64,000 nucleotides of DNA from Aquipuribacter sp051216895 (GTDB lineage: Bacteria > Actinomycetota > Actinomycetes > Actinomycetales > JBBAYJ01). The stretch spans positions 1 through 64,000 of the forward strand of contig NZ_JBPKAO010000015.1 in NCBI RefSeq assembly GCF_051216895.1, written 5' to 3'. Positions 54,733 to 63,576 of the stretch are shown in pieces. Under the pieces are notes generated by a model. That model ran no database searches. It was not told the DNA's origin and saw only the letters and a list, made by a program, of their open reading frames with translations. Position 1 is the first letter of the stretch, and every line of letters starts with the position of its first letter. The translations under genes and the position numbers were made by a program.

Positions 54733-56804
54733 GCACCGAGCCCAGCCCGTCCGGTCCCGACCAGCAGGAGCCGGTGGACGTGGCGCCGGAGGCCGCGCCG
54801 GCCCCCCCAGCGGATCGGGCCGACGGTTCCCAGGACCCCGCCCAGCCCGACTCAGCCGGCGACGAGCAGAACGGCGAGCAGAACGGCGACGAGCAGGCCG
54901 ATGAGCAGACCAGCGCGTCGTCGGTTCTCGGCGCCGTCGCGGGGGCCATCGGCGGCCTGGCCAAGGACGTGGTGACCGGTGCCGCGGACGCGCTCCTGAG
55001 CCGCCGCGAGCACGACACGTCGGACGAGACCGCTTCGGACGAGACCGCTTCGGACGAGACCGAGGACGCACCCGAGGCCAGCACCCCCGAGGCCGACGCA
55101 CCCCAGGCGACCGCCTCGGGCACGAGCGCCCCGGACTCGGCTGCCCCGTCGGCGGATGCCCCGGACGTGACGCCCGACGCACCCACCGCGGCGCCTGACG
55201 CAGCCGCGTCCGAGCCCGAGGCGGCCCCCGAGCCCGAGGCGGCCGAGCCCGAAGCGGCCCCCGAGCCCGACGTGGCGGGCGAGCCCGTGACCGTCACCGA
55301 GCCGGAGGCCGACGCACCCCAGCCCGACGCACCCCAGCCCGACGCACCCCAGGACGGCGCGCCCGACGAGCCGGCGGCCGACGAGCCGGCGGCCGAGGGC
55401 CAGTCGGCGGCCGAGCCCGCTCCCGCGCCGAAGCCGACGCCTTCGCCCGTCCCGTCGGCCCCCGCCCACGACGCGCCGCGACCCTCCGACGTGATGCCGG
55501 CCCGGGCGCACACCCCCGCGCCCGCGGCGGCCGTCACCCCGCCCCTGGCGGTGGGCGCGGCGTCGTTCGGCCGGGTCGACGAGGCCGGCGTCGTCCACGT
55601 CCGCGACGGCGACGAGGAGCGCGAGGTCGGTCAGTACCCCGACGTCCCGCACTCGGAGGCCCTGGCCTTCTACGTGCGCAAGTTCGAGGACCTGGCGGCT
55701 CAGGTGCACCTGCTCGGGCAGCGGCTCGACAACGGCACCGTGCCGGCCAAGGAGGCCCGCGCCTCCCTGGTCACCCTCCGGACGTCGGCCACCGAGGCCA
55801 AGGCCGTCGGGGACCTGCCGACGCTGCGGGCCGAGCTGGACCGACTCGACGGACTCGTCGCCGAGCGGACCAAGGTCGAGGACGCCCAGCGCGCGGCGGC
55901 CCGGGCCCAGGCGCTCGCCGAGCGGGAGGCCATCGTCGTCGAGGCGGAGCAGATCGCCGCCACCCCGGCCCAGAGCATGCACTTCAAGAACGCGGGCGAG
56001 CGGATGCAGGCCCTGCTGGACACCTGGAAGACGGCCCAGCGGTCCGGCACCCGGCTGGACAAGCGCAGCGAGGACCCGCTGTGGAAGCGCTTCGCGGCCG
56101 CCCGGTCCACCGTGGACCGGATGCGGCGGGCGCACTTCGCCCAGGTCAGCGACCAGCGCTCGGAGACGAAGTCCGCCAAGGAGCAGCTCATCGCCCGGGC
56201 GGAGGAGCTGCAGACCTCGACGGACTGGCGTTCCGCCAGCGACGAGTACCGCAGCCTGATGGACAGCTGGAAGTCCGCGGGACGCCTGTCCCGCAAGGAC
56301 GACGACGCCCTCTGGGCCCGGTTCCGCGCGGCGCAGGACGTGTTCTTCGCGGCCCGCACGGCGGCCAACTCCGCGCAGGACGAGGAGTACAAGGCCAACC
56401 TGGAGGTCAAGGAGAAGCTGCTCCTGGAGGCCGAGGCGCTGCTACCCGTCACCGACCTGGACCGGGCCCGCAAGGCGCTCGGGTCGATCCAGGACCGTTG
56501 GGACGACGCCGGGCGGGTGCCCCGCGGCGACCTGGACCGGATCGAGGGACGCCTCAAGGCGGTCATCGAGAAGGTCCGTGACGCCGACAGCGCCAAGTGG
56601 GGCAAGGGCAAGCCCGAGGTGGTGGCCCGGGGTTCCGGCCTGGTGCTGCAGCTGCGTCAGCAGGTCGCCGACCTCGACGCCAAGGTCACCGAGGCCGAGG
56701 CCCGTGGCGACACCCGCACGGCCTCGCGCGCGGCCAAGGAGCGGGCCACCAAGCAGGCCTGGCTCGACCAGGCCGAGGCGTCGCTCGACGACATCTCGCG
56801 CTGA
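54729..56804 (+). CDS. DUF349 protein with a long acidic N-terminus
   Basis: A 691-residue protein. The first about 275 residues are Ala/Pro/Glu/Asp-rich and disordered, with small repeats (DETASDETASDETED, and QPDAPQPDAPQPDAPQ). The C-terminal 400 residues are predominantly charged coiled coil with several DUF349 repeats, for example DPLWKRFAAARSTVDRMRRAHF, DDALWARFRAAQDVFFAARTA and IQDRWDDAGRVPRGDLDRIEGRLKAV. The function is unknown. The gene is coupled to the cyclophilin. Confidence 0.9.
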   Translation: MSTEPSPSGPDQQEPVDVAPEAAPAPPADRADGSQDPAQPDSAGDEQNGEQNGDEQADEQTSASSVLGAVAGAIGGLAKDVVTGAADALLSRREHDTSDETASDETASDETEDAPEASTPEADAPQATASGTSAPDSAAPSADAPDVTPDAPTAAPDAAASEPEAAPEPEAAEPEAAPEPDVAGEPVTVTEPEADAPQPDAPQPDAPQDGAPDEPAADEPAAEGQSAAEPAPAPKPTPSPVPSAPAHDAPRPSDVMPARAHTPAPAAAVTPPLAVGAASFGRVDEAGVVHVRDGDEEREVGQYPDVPHSEALAFYVRKFEDLAAQVHLLGQRLDNGTVPAKEARASLVTLRTSATEAKAVGDLPTLRAELDRLDGLVAERTKVEDAQRAAARAQALAEREAIVVEAEQIAATPAQSMHFKNAGERMQALLDTWKTAQRSGTRLDKRSEDPLWKRFAAARSTVDRMRRAHFAQVSDQRSETKSAKEQLIARAEELQTSTDWRSASDEYRSLMDSWKSAGRLSRKDDDALWARFRAAQDVFFAARTAANSAQDEEYKANLEVKEKLLLEAEALLPVTDLDRARKALGSIQDRWDDAGRVPRGDLDRIEGRLKAVIEKVRDADSAKWGKGKPEVVARGSGLVLQLRQQVADLDAKVTEAEARGDTRTASRAAKERATKQAWLDQAEASLDDISR

Positions 56805-56918
56805 GCCGGCGTCCGCCGCGCACCGCGGGCGGCTGACCCCGGCCACCGTCGGCCCCCGTGTCCACAACGGCACGGGGGCCGTCGACGTCCACAGCCGGGC
56901 GCGGTCGGCGGTCAGCTC

Positions 56919-57689
56919 GTGGGCGGTGACCGCGAGCCTGGCCGGGTGCTCGAGACCACCGCTCCCCCGTGGCGCCTGGACCCCTGCCCGCGGCCACCGC
57001 TGGTCCTGGCGGGTGAGCTGGCCCTTCCTGCGGGGGTGCCGTGCGACGCGCCGACGCTGGTGGCGGACGTGCACGTCACCCGGGTCCCGGTGGCACCGAC
57101 GGACCGGGCCCGGGCGATGGCGCTGTGCTCGCCCGCCGGCCACGGCGTCCTCGTGCGGCAGAGCGCGGCCTGGGTGTGGAGCGGTCACCCCGCCCTGCTG
57201 CCCCGCCAGGTGGACCTGGCCCTGCCGGCCGGCGGACCGCAGGTGCCGGGCCCCCGGCCGGGGGCCGGCCGCAGGGGTCTGCCGCTGCGGGCCACCCGGT
57301 GGGACGGCCCCCGCGCCTGGGTCCTGCTCGGCGGTGTGCCGCTCACCGACCCCGAGGTGACGGCGGCCGACTGCGCCCGGCTGCTGCCGGAGCCCGTGGC
57401 CCGCGTCTGCGTCGAGGCACTGGCCCGTTCCCCCGGCATCGACGTCACGCGCGTGGTCACGGCCCTGCGGGCGGGCGGTGCCCGACCGGGCCGTCGGCGG
57501 GCCCTGCAGCTGCTGACCGAGCAGCAGGAGCAGCAGCCCCGGCCGCCGGGCCAGGAGCAGCAGGAGCACGAGCCACCCGACCAGCTCGGTCCGCGGGCCC
57601 CGCGACCACCGCAGGCCCCCGCCGGCGGGACGGACGCCCCGCCTCAGTCGTCGGCGACCTCGCGCTGCACGCCGCTGGTGACGCGGTAG
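56919..57689 (+). CDS. AbiEi-like (type IV antitoxin-family) protein without nuclease domain, uncertain
   Basis: A 256-residue open frame. The middle (about residues 75-200) has the order seen in AbiEi/DUF559-associated proteins: LVRQSAAWVWSG..., LPRQVDLALPAG..., RRGLPLRATRW, then VPLTDPEVTAADCARLLPEPVARVCVEALARSPGID. There is no C-terminal endonuclease domain; instead a Gln-rich tail (EQQEQQPRPPGQEQQEHE) runs 46 bases into the convergent relA gene. The start is unsure (GTG 56919 or GTG 56946; no clear ribosome-binding site). The similarity is inference by pattern, not a search. Confidence 0.5.
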   Translation: MGGDREPGRVLETTAPPWRLDPCPRPPLVLAGELALPAGVPCDAPTLVADVHVTRVPVAPTDRARAMALCSPAGHGVLVRQSAAWVWSGHPALLPRQVDLALPAGGPQVPGPRPGAGRRGLPLRATRWDGPRAWVLLGGVPLTDPEVTAADCARLLPEPVARVCVEALARSPGIDVTRVVTALRAGGARPGRRRALQLLTEQQEQQPRPPGQEQQEHEPPDQLGPRAPRPPQAPAGGTDAPPQSSATSRCTPLVTR

Positions 57690-60022
57690 ACGTCGAAGAC
57701 TCCCTCGATCCGCCGGACGGCGTTGAGGACGTGGTCCAGGTGCTGGGTGTCACCCATCTCGAAGGTGAACTTGGAGATCGCCACCCGCTTGTCCGACGTC
57801 GACACCGACGCGGACAGGATGTTGACGTGCGCGTCGGACAGCACCCGGGTGACGTCGGACAGCAACCGGCTCCGGTCCAGGGCCTCGACCTGGATCTGGA
57901 CGAGGAACACGCTGGCCGAGGTGGGCGCCCACTCCACGTCGAGCATCCGCTCCGGCTCGCGCTGCAGGGTCGAGATGTTGCCGCAGTCGGTGCGGTGCAC
58001 CGACACGCCCTGGCCCTTGGTGACGAAGCCGACGATCTCGTCCCCCGGCACCGGGGTGCAGCAGCGGGCCAGCTTCACCCAGACGTCCTCCGCGCCCTTG
58101 ACCACGACACCGGACTCGTTGAACCGGGGCCGCGCCACCCGCCGGCTCGGGGTGGTGACCTCGGCCAGGTCCTCCTCGGTGCCGTCGGCCCCGCCGAGGG
58201 CGGCCACGAGCTTCTGCACCACGGCCTGGGCGCTGACGTGCCCCTCGCCGACCGCGGCGTACAACCCGGACACGTCGACGTACCGCATCTCCTGCGCCAG
58301 GGCGACGAGCGCCTCGTGCGACAGGACCCGCTGGATGGGGAGGTTCTGCTTGCGCATCACCCGGGCGAGGGCGTCGCGGCCGGCGTCGACGGCCTCCTCG
58401 CGACGCTCCTTGGAGAACCACTGGCGGATCTTGTTGCGGGCCCGGGGCGAGGCCACGAACCCGGCCCAGTCGCGGCTCGGCCCGGCGCCCGCGGCCTTGG
58501 AGGTGAAGATCTCGACGACGTCGCCGTTCTGGAGCGTGCTCTCCAGCGGCACCAGCCGCCCGTTGACGCGCGCCCCCATGCACCGGTGGCCGACCTCGGT
58601 GTGCACGGAGTAGGCGAAGTCCACCGGCGTCGCACCGGCCGGCAGCGACATGACGTCACCGCGCGGGGTGAAGACGAAGACCTCCTGGGCGGCCACCTCG
58701 AAGCGGAGCCCGTCGAGGAACTCCTCCGGGTCCCCGGTCTCGGCCTGCCAGTCCAGCAGCTGGCGCAGCCAGGACATGTCCGACGGGTCGGCCATCGGCG
58801 CGACGCCGACGGTCTTGGTGCCCTTGCCGCCCTGCCCGCCCTTGTACTTCCAGTGCGCGGCCACGCCGTACTCGGCACGGCGGTGCATCTCGAAGGTGCG
58901 GATCTGCACCTCGACGGGCTTGCCGCCCGGACCGATCACCGTGGTGTGCAGCGACTGGTACATGTTGAACTTGGGCATCGCGATGTAGTCCTTGAAGCGC
59001 CCCGGTACGGGCGTCCAGCGCGCGTGCAGCGCCCCCAGGACCGCGTAGCAGTCACGCAGCGTGTCGACCAGGACCCGGGCGGCGACCAGGTCGTAGATGT
59101 CGGCGAAGTCGCGGCCCCGGACGATCATCTTCTGGTAGATCGAGTAGTAGTGCTTGGGGCGCCCGGTGACGCTGGCGCGGATCTTGGCCTCCCGCAGGTC
59201 ACCGGCGATCTGCTCGCGGACCTTGACCAGGTACTCCTCGCGGGCGGGCGCGCGCTCGGCCACCATGCGGACGATCTCGTCGTAGACCTTGGGGTACAGG
59301 GTCGCGAACGACAGGTCCTCCAGCTCCCACTTGATGGTGTTCATGCCCAGCCGGTGGGCCAGCGGGGCGTAGATCTCCAGCGTCTCGCGGGCCTTCTTCT
59401 GCGCCGACCCGGCCGACACGAACTTCCAGGTCCGGGCGTTGTGGAGCCGGTCGGCGAGCTTGATGACCAGGACCCTGATGTCGCGCGCCATCGCGACGAC
59501 CATCTTGCGGACCGTCTCGGCCTGGGCGGCGTCGCCGTAGTGGACCTTGTCCAGCTTGGTGACGCCGTCGACGAGCAGCGCCACCTCCTCGCCGAAGTCC
59601 GTGCGCAGGTCGTCGAGGCTGTAGTCGGTGTCCTCCACGGTGTCGTGGAGCAGCGCGGCCGCCAGCGTCGAGGTCGGCATGCCCAGCTCGGCCAGGATCG
59701 TGGCCACCGCGACGGGGTGCGTGATGTACGGGTCGCCGCTCTTGCGCTCCTGCCCGGCGTGGGCCCGCTCGGCCACCACGAAGGCCCGCTCCAGCAGGGA
59801 CGTGTCGGCCTTGGGGTCGGCGGCCCGGACGGTGACCAGCAGCGGCTCCAGGATGGGGCTCACCTGGGTGCGCACCAGCCCGCGCCGGGCCCAGCGGGAC
59901 AGCAGACCACCGGAACCGGTCGTGGCGTCCGGACGCGGCTCGGCGGGAGGCACCGTCGGCGGCACGGGGACGGGCGCGACCACGGGCGCGAGCCCGGATC
60001 CCTGACTGGTCTGCTCGTCCAC
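57644..60022 (-). CDS. relA: bifunctional (p)ppGpp synthetase/hydrolase
   Basis: A 792-residue RelA/SpoT homologue that makes and degrades (p)ppGpp. The hydrolase HD domain is intact: His102, His126-Asp127 and Glu130-Asp131 in LLHDTVEDT. The synthetase domain has RPKHYYSIYQKMIVRG and IYDLVAARV. TGS, then an ACT regulatory domain, end the chain. The GTG start has a strong GAGGAGG site. The far longer open frame upstream on this strand has no similarity. It is divergent from mnhA. Confidence 0.96.
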   Translation of the reverse strand: MDEQTSQGSGLAPVVAPVPVPPTVPPAEPRPDATTGSGGLLSRWARRGLVRTQVSPILEPLLVTVRAADPKADTSLLERAFVVAERAHAGQERKSGDPYITHPVAVATILAELGMPTSTLAAALLHDTVEDTDYSLDDLRTDFGEEVALLVDGVTKLDKVHYGDAAQAETVRKMVVAMARDIRVLVIKLADRLHNARTWKFVSAGSAQKKARETLEIYAPLAHRLGMNTIKWELEDLSFATLYPKVYDEIVRMVAERAPAREEYLVKVREQIAGDLREAKIRASVTGRPKHYYSIYQKMIVRGRDFADIYDLVAARVLVDTLRDCYAVLGALHARWTPVPGRFKDYIAMPKFNMYQSLHTTVIGPGGKPVEVQIRTFEMHRRAEYGVAAHWKYKGGQGGKGTKTVGVAPMADPSDMSWLRQLLDWQAETGDPEEFLDGLRFEVAAQEVFVFTPRGDVMSLPAGATPVDFAYSVHTEVGHRCMGARVNGRLVPLESTLQNGDVVEIFTSKAAGAGPSRDWAGFVASPRARNKIRQWFSKERREEAVDAGRDALARVMRKQNLPIQRVLSHEALVALAQEMRYVDVSGLYAAVGEGHVSAQAVVQKLVAALGGADGTEEDLAEVTTPSRRVARPRFNESGVVVKGAEDVWVKLARCCTPVPGDEIVGFVTKGQGVSVHRTDCGNISTLQREPERMLDVEWAPTSASVFLVQIQVEALDRSRLLSDVTRVLSDAHVNILSASVSTSDKRVAISKFTFEMGDTQHLDHVLNAVRRIEGVFDVYRVTSGVQREVADD

Positions 60023-60211
60023 AGCACCTCCTCGTGACGAGTCTAGGCACCCCGCGGGCGATCCGGTCGCCGCGGTCACCCACGGTAGGCTCGGGCCGCC
60101 CCCGGGACGTCCCACGGTGCCCCCTGCACGGGGCCCGCACCGGTCGTCGGGCCCGGGGCCACCCCACCGGCCGCACGGTCGAACCTGCACGCCCAGAGGA
60201 GGAGGCCGACC

Positions 60212-63088
60212 GTGATCGTCCTCGTCGGGGCCCACCTCCTGGCCGCGTGCCTGGCCCCGTGGCTGGTCCGGCGGCTGGGACGTGACGCGTTGGCCCTGCT
60301 GGCGCTCGTGCCGGCCGCGGCGCTGGTCTGGCTCGTCGCCCATGGACCCTCGCAGCAGGTGGAGCGCGCCACCTGGATGCCCGAGATCCACCTGGACCTG
60401 GTGCTGCGCCTGGACGCGCTGTCCTGGCTGATGGCGGTCGTGGTGTGCGCCGTCGGCACCCTGGTGCTCGTCTACTCCTCGCGCTACCTGGACCGCGACC
60501 ACCGCGGCCTGCCGTCGCTGACGGCCAACCTGATGGCGTTCACCGGGGTGATGCTCGGCCTGGTCCTGGCCGACAACACCCTGCTGCTGTTCGTGTTCTG
60601 GGAGCTCACGACCGTCTTCTCCTACCTGCTGATCGGCGAGGACTCCCGCCGCAAGGCCAGCCGCCGGGCAGCGATGCAGGCCCTGGTGGTCACCACGGCC
60701 GGGGGCCTCACCATGCTCGTCGGCCTGATCGTGCTCGGCGAGACGGGCAGCTACGAGCTGTCCGCGCTGGTCGCGGACCCGCCGTCGGGCCCGGTCGTGG
60801 ACGTCGCCGTGCTGCTCGTCGTGATCGGCGCGCTCAGCAAGTCCGCCCTGTTCCCGCTGCACTTCTGGCTGCCGGCCGCCATGGCCGCCCCGACGCCGAT
60901 CAGCGCGTTCCTGCACGCGGCGGCGATGGTCAAGGCCGGGGTGTACCTGGTGGCCCGGCTCGCCCCCGGCTTCGCCGACGTCGGCCTGTGGCGGCCGGTG
61001 GTGATCAGCCTCGGGCTGACCACGCTGGTGCTGGGCGCCTGGCGCGCGCTGCGCCAGACCGACCTCAAGCTGCTGCTGGCCTTCGGCACCGTCAGCCAGC
61101 TCGGCCTCATGGTCGTCCTGGTCGGTCTGGGCACCCGGGAGGCGATGCTGGCCGGGCTGGCGATGCTGCTGGCCCACGCCACCTTCAAGGCCGCCTTGTT
61201 CCTGGTCGTCGGGGCCGTGGACCACACCACCGGCACCCGCGACATCCGTGAGCTCGCCGGGCTGGGTCGCCGCCAGCCGCTCCTCCTCGCCGTCGGCGCC
61301 ACCGCGGCGGCCGGGATGGCCGGGCTGCCGCCCTTCGCCGCGTTCGTCGGCAAGGAGGCCGCCTACGAGGCCCTGCTGCACCCCGGTGTGCTGTCCCCGC
61401 CGGTCGCCGGCGCCGCGCTGGCGGTGATGGCCCTGGGCTCCGGGCTGACGGTGGCCTACAGCGCCCGCTTCGTGTGGGGGGCCTTCGGCGGCCGGACCGC
61501 CGACGACGCCCCCGCCGACCACCCGCTGTCACCGGTGCTGCTGGTGCCCGCGGCCCTGCTGGCCGCCGCCACCCTGGCGATCGGGGTCCTCGTCCCGTGG
61601 CTGGACGGCCCGGTCGTCGCCCACGCCGACCTGCTGCCCGCCGGCTACGAGGGCACCTACGAGCTGGCCCTGTGGCACGGCCTCTCCCCCGCGCTGTGGC
61701 TGTCGCTCACCGTGATCGCCCTCGGCCTGCTGGCCTTCGTCCGCCGCGACGCGGTCGGTGCGTTCCAGCAGCGGGTGGGTGGGCACGGCGACGCCGACCT
61801 CGCCTACCGCCGCACCATGCGGGGCCTGGACCGGCTCGCCGGGACGGTGACCGCGGCGACGCAGACCGGGTCGCTGCCCCGCTACCTGACGGTGATCCTT
61901 CTCGTCCTCCTCGTCCTGCCCGGGGCGGCCCTGGCGGGCGCGTTCCGGACCTGGGACCTGCGCGCCTGGGACACCCCGCTGCAGGCCGTGGTCGCCGGCG
62001 GGATCATCGCCTGCGCGGTGGCGGCGGTGCGGATCCGGCAGCGGCTCGCGGCCGTGGTGCTGGTCGGGGTCAGCGGCTACGGCATCGGGATCCTGTTCGC
62101 CCTGCACGGCGCCCCCGACCTGGCCCTGACCCAGTTCCTGGCCGAGAGCGTCACGCTCGTCGTCTTCGTGCTCGTGCTGCGCCGCCTGCCCAAGACCATC
62201 AGCCAGCGCCACGGCATGCGGCTGCGGCTGGCGCGCCTGGCCGTGGCCGTCCCGGTGGGCCTGCTGATGGCGGGGCTCGCGGCCACCGCCATCGGGGCCG
62301 GCACGAACGACTCGGTCAGCGAGGAGTTCCCGGCCGGGGCCTACGACTTCGGCGGCGGGGCCAACGTCGTCAACGTCACCCTCGTGGACATCCGGGCCTG
62401 GGACACCATGCTCGAGGTCGCCGTCCTCGTCGTGGCGGCCACCGGCGTCGCGAGCCTGGTGTTCATCGACCGCCGGACGGGGACGCCGCAGCACACCGGG
62501 CACGCGTCGGCGGCGGACGCCGAGCGCGGTCGTCGTGTCCGGGCCGACCGCAGCGAGTCCGGCAGCTGGTTGCGCGGCAGCGAGATGCTGCCCCGCGCCG
62601 AACGATCCGTCGTGCTCGAGGTGGTCACCCGGCTGCTGTTCCACCCCATCGTGCTGGTCTCGCTGTACCTGCTCTTCGCCGGGCACAACGCCCCCGGCGG
62701 CGGTTTCGCCGGCGGTCTGGTCGCCGGGCTCGCCCTCGTCCTGCGCTACCTGGCGGGCGGACGGTACGAGCTGGGTGAGGCCGCCCCGCTGGACGCGGGC
62801 CTGCTGCTCGGCGGCGGGCTCGTCCTGGCCGGCGGGACCGGCGTGCTGGGTCTGCTCGGCGGGGCGGACGTCCTGCAGACCGCCATCATCGAGTTCACGA
62901 TGCCGGTCTACGGCGACGTCAAGCTGGTCACGTCGCTGTTCTTCGACATGGGGGTCTACCTGATCGTGGTCGGTCTCGTCCTGGACGTCCTGCGCAGCCT
63001 CGGCGCCGAGCTGGACCGCCAGGAGGCCGAGCTGCAGGACGACGCCGCCGACGCACCGGCCCCCCGGCCCCAGGGGGTGACGCCGTGA
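60212..63088 (+). CDS. mnhA: Mrp Na+/H+ antiporter subunit A (with fused B-like domain)
   Basis: A 958-residue polytopic protein, subunit A of the Mrp (Mnh) secondary antiporter. The NuoL-like core has LLLFVFWELTTVFSYLLIG, ALSKSALFPLHFWLPAAMAAPTPISAFLHAAAMVKAG and GLPPFAAFVGKE. From about residue 800 a subunit B-like segment is fused (VVTRLLFHPIVLVSLYLLFAGHNAPGGGFAGGLVAGL). The GTG start has a strong AGAGGAGGAGG site. It is divergent from relA; the 189 bases between hold both promoters. The stop overlaps mnhC. Confidence 0.94.
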   Translation: MIVLVGAHLLAACLAPWLVRRLGRDALALLALVPAAALVWLVAHGPSQQVERATWMPEIHLDLVLRLDALSWLMAVVVCAVGTLVLVYSSRYLDRDHRGLPSLTANLMAFTGVMLGLVLADNTLLLFVFWELTTVFSYLLIGEDSRRKASRRAAMQALVVTTAGGLTMLVGLIVLGETGSYELSALVADPPSGPVVDVAVLLVVIGALSKSALFPLHFWLPAAMAAPTPISAFLHAAAMVKAGVYLVARLAPGFADVGLWRPVVISLGLTTLVLGAWRALRQTDLKLLLAFGTVSQLGLMVVLVGLGTREAMLAGLAMLLAHATFKAALFLVVGAVDHTTGTRDIRELAGLGRRQPLLLAVGATAAAGMAGLPPFAAFVGKEAAYEALLHPGVLSPPVAGAALAVMALGSGLTVAYSARFVWGAFGGRTADDAPADHPLSPVLLVPAALLAAATLAIGVLVPWLDGPVVAHADLLPAGYEGTYELALWHGLSPALWLSLTVIALGLLAFVRRDAVGAFQQRVGGHGDADLAYRRTMRGLDRLAGTVTAATQTGSLPRYLTVILLVLLVLPGAALAGAFRTWDLRAWDTPLQAVVAGGIIACAVAAVRIRQRLAAVVLVGVSGYGIGILFALHGAPDLALTQFLAESVTLVVFVLVLRRLPKTISQRHGMRLRLARLAVAVPVGLLMAGLAATAIGAGTNDSVSEEFPAGAYDFGGGANVVNVTLVDIRAWDTMLEVAVLVVAATGVASLVFIDRRTGTPQHTGHASAADAERGRRVRADRSESGSWLRGSEMLPRAERSVVLEVVTRLLFHPIVLVSLYLLFAGHNAPGGGFAGGLVAGLALVLRYLAGGRYELGEAAPLDAGLLLGGGLVLAGGTGVLGLLGGADVLQTAIIEFTMPVYGDVKLVTSLFFDMGVYLIVVGLVLDVLRSLGAELDRQEAELQDDAADAPAPRPQGVTP

Positions 63089-63576
63089 CTGCGAACGCGG
63101 TGTACCTCGTGCTCGTGGCGGTGCTGTTCTCGACCGGGGTCTACCTCGTGCTGGACCGGAGCCTGACGCGGGTCCTGCTCGGCGTCCTCCTGATCAGCAA
63201 CGGCGTCAACGTGCTGATCCTGTCGGTCTCCGGCCCGGCCGGGGGCCCGCCGATCGTCGGCGTCACGCCCTTCGAGGACATGAGCGACCCGCTGCCGCAG
63301 GCCCTCATCCTCACCGCCATCGTCATCACGCTCGGTGTGGCGTCCTTCTTCCTCGCGCTGACCTACCGCTCGTGGGTGCTGGACTCCCGCGAGGACGTCG
63401 TCGACGACGACGAGGACGTCCGCGTCGCCCTGCAGCAGCGGCTCGAGGACAGCGACAGCGAGGTCTACGGCCAGGTGACCGACGACGACGAGCCCGACGA
63501 CACCGGGACCGCCGGGACCGGCAGGACCGGCGGGCGACCGGCCGACGACCGGGCAGCAGGGACGACCCCGTGGTGA
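63085..63576 (+). CDS. mnhC: Mrp Na+/H+ antiporter subunit C
   Basis: A 163-residue NuoK-like subunit with three helices in the first 105 residues (LVLVAVLFSTGVYLVLDRSLTRVLLGVLLISNGVNVLIL; then PLPQALILTAIVITLGVASFFLALTYR). A disordered acidic C-terminal tail follows (DDDEDVRVALQQRLED...). It starts at GTG 63085, overlapping the mnhA stop, and its stop overlaps mnhD. The tail is longer than usual for the family. Confidence 0.93.
   Translation: MTANAVYLVLVAVLFSTGVYLVLDRSLTRVLLGVLLISNGVNVLILSVSGPAGGPPIVGVTPFEDMSDPLPQALILTAIVITLGVASFFLALTYRSWVLDSREDVVDDDEDVRVALQQRLEDSDSEVYGQVTDDDEPDDTGTAGTGRTGGRPADDRAAGTTPW

Noticed and set aside
57644..61522. Very long minus-strand open frame extending relA upstream by 500 codons
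   Set aside because: The added part is Gly/Gln/His-rich antisense of mnhA; the GTG at 60022 has a strong ribosome-binding site and matches family starts.
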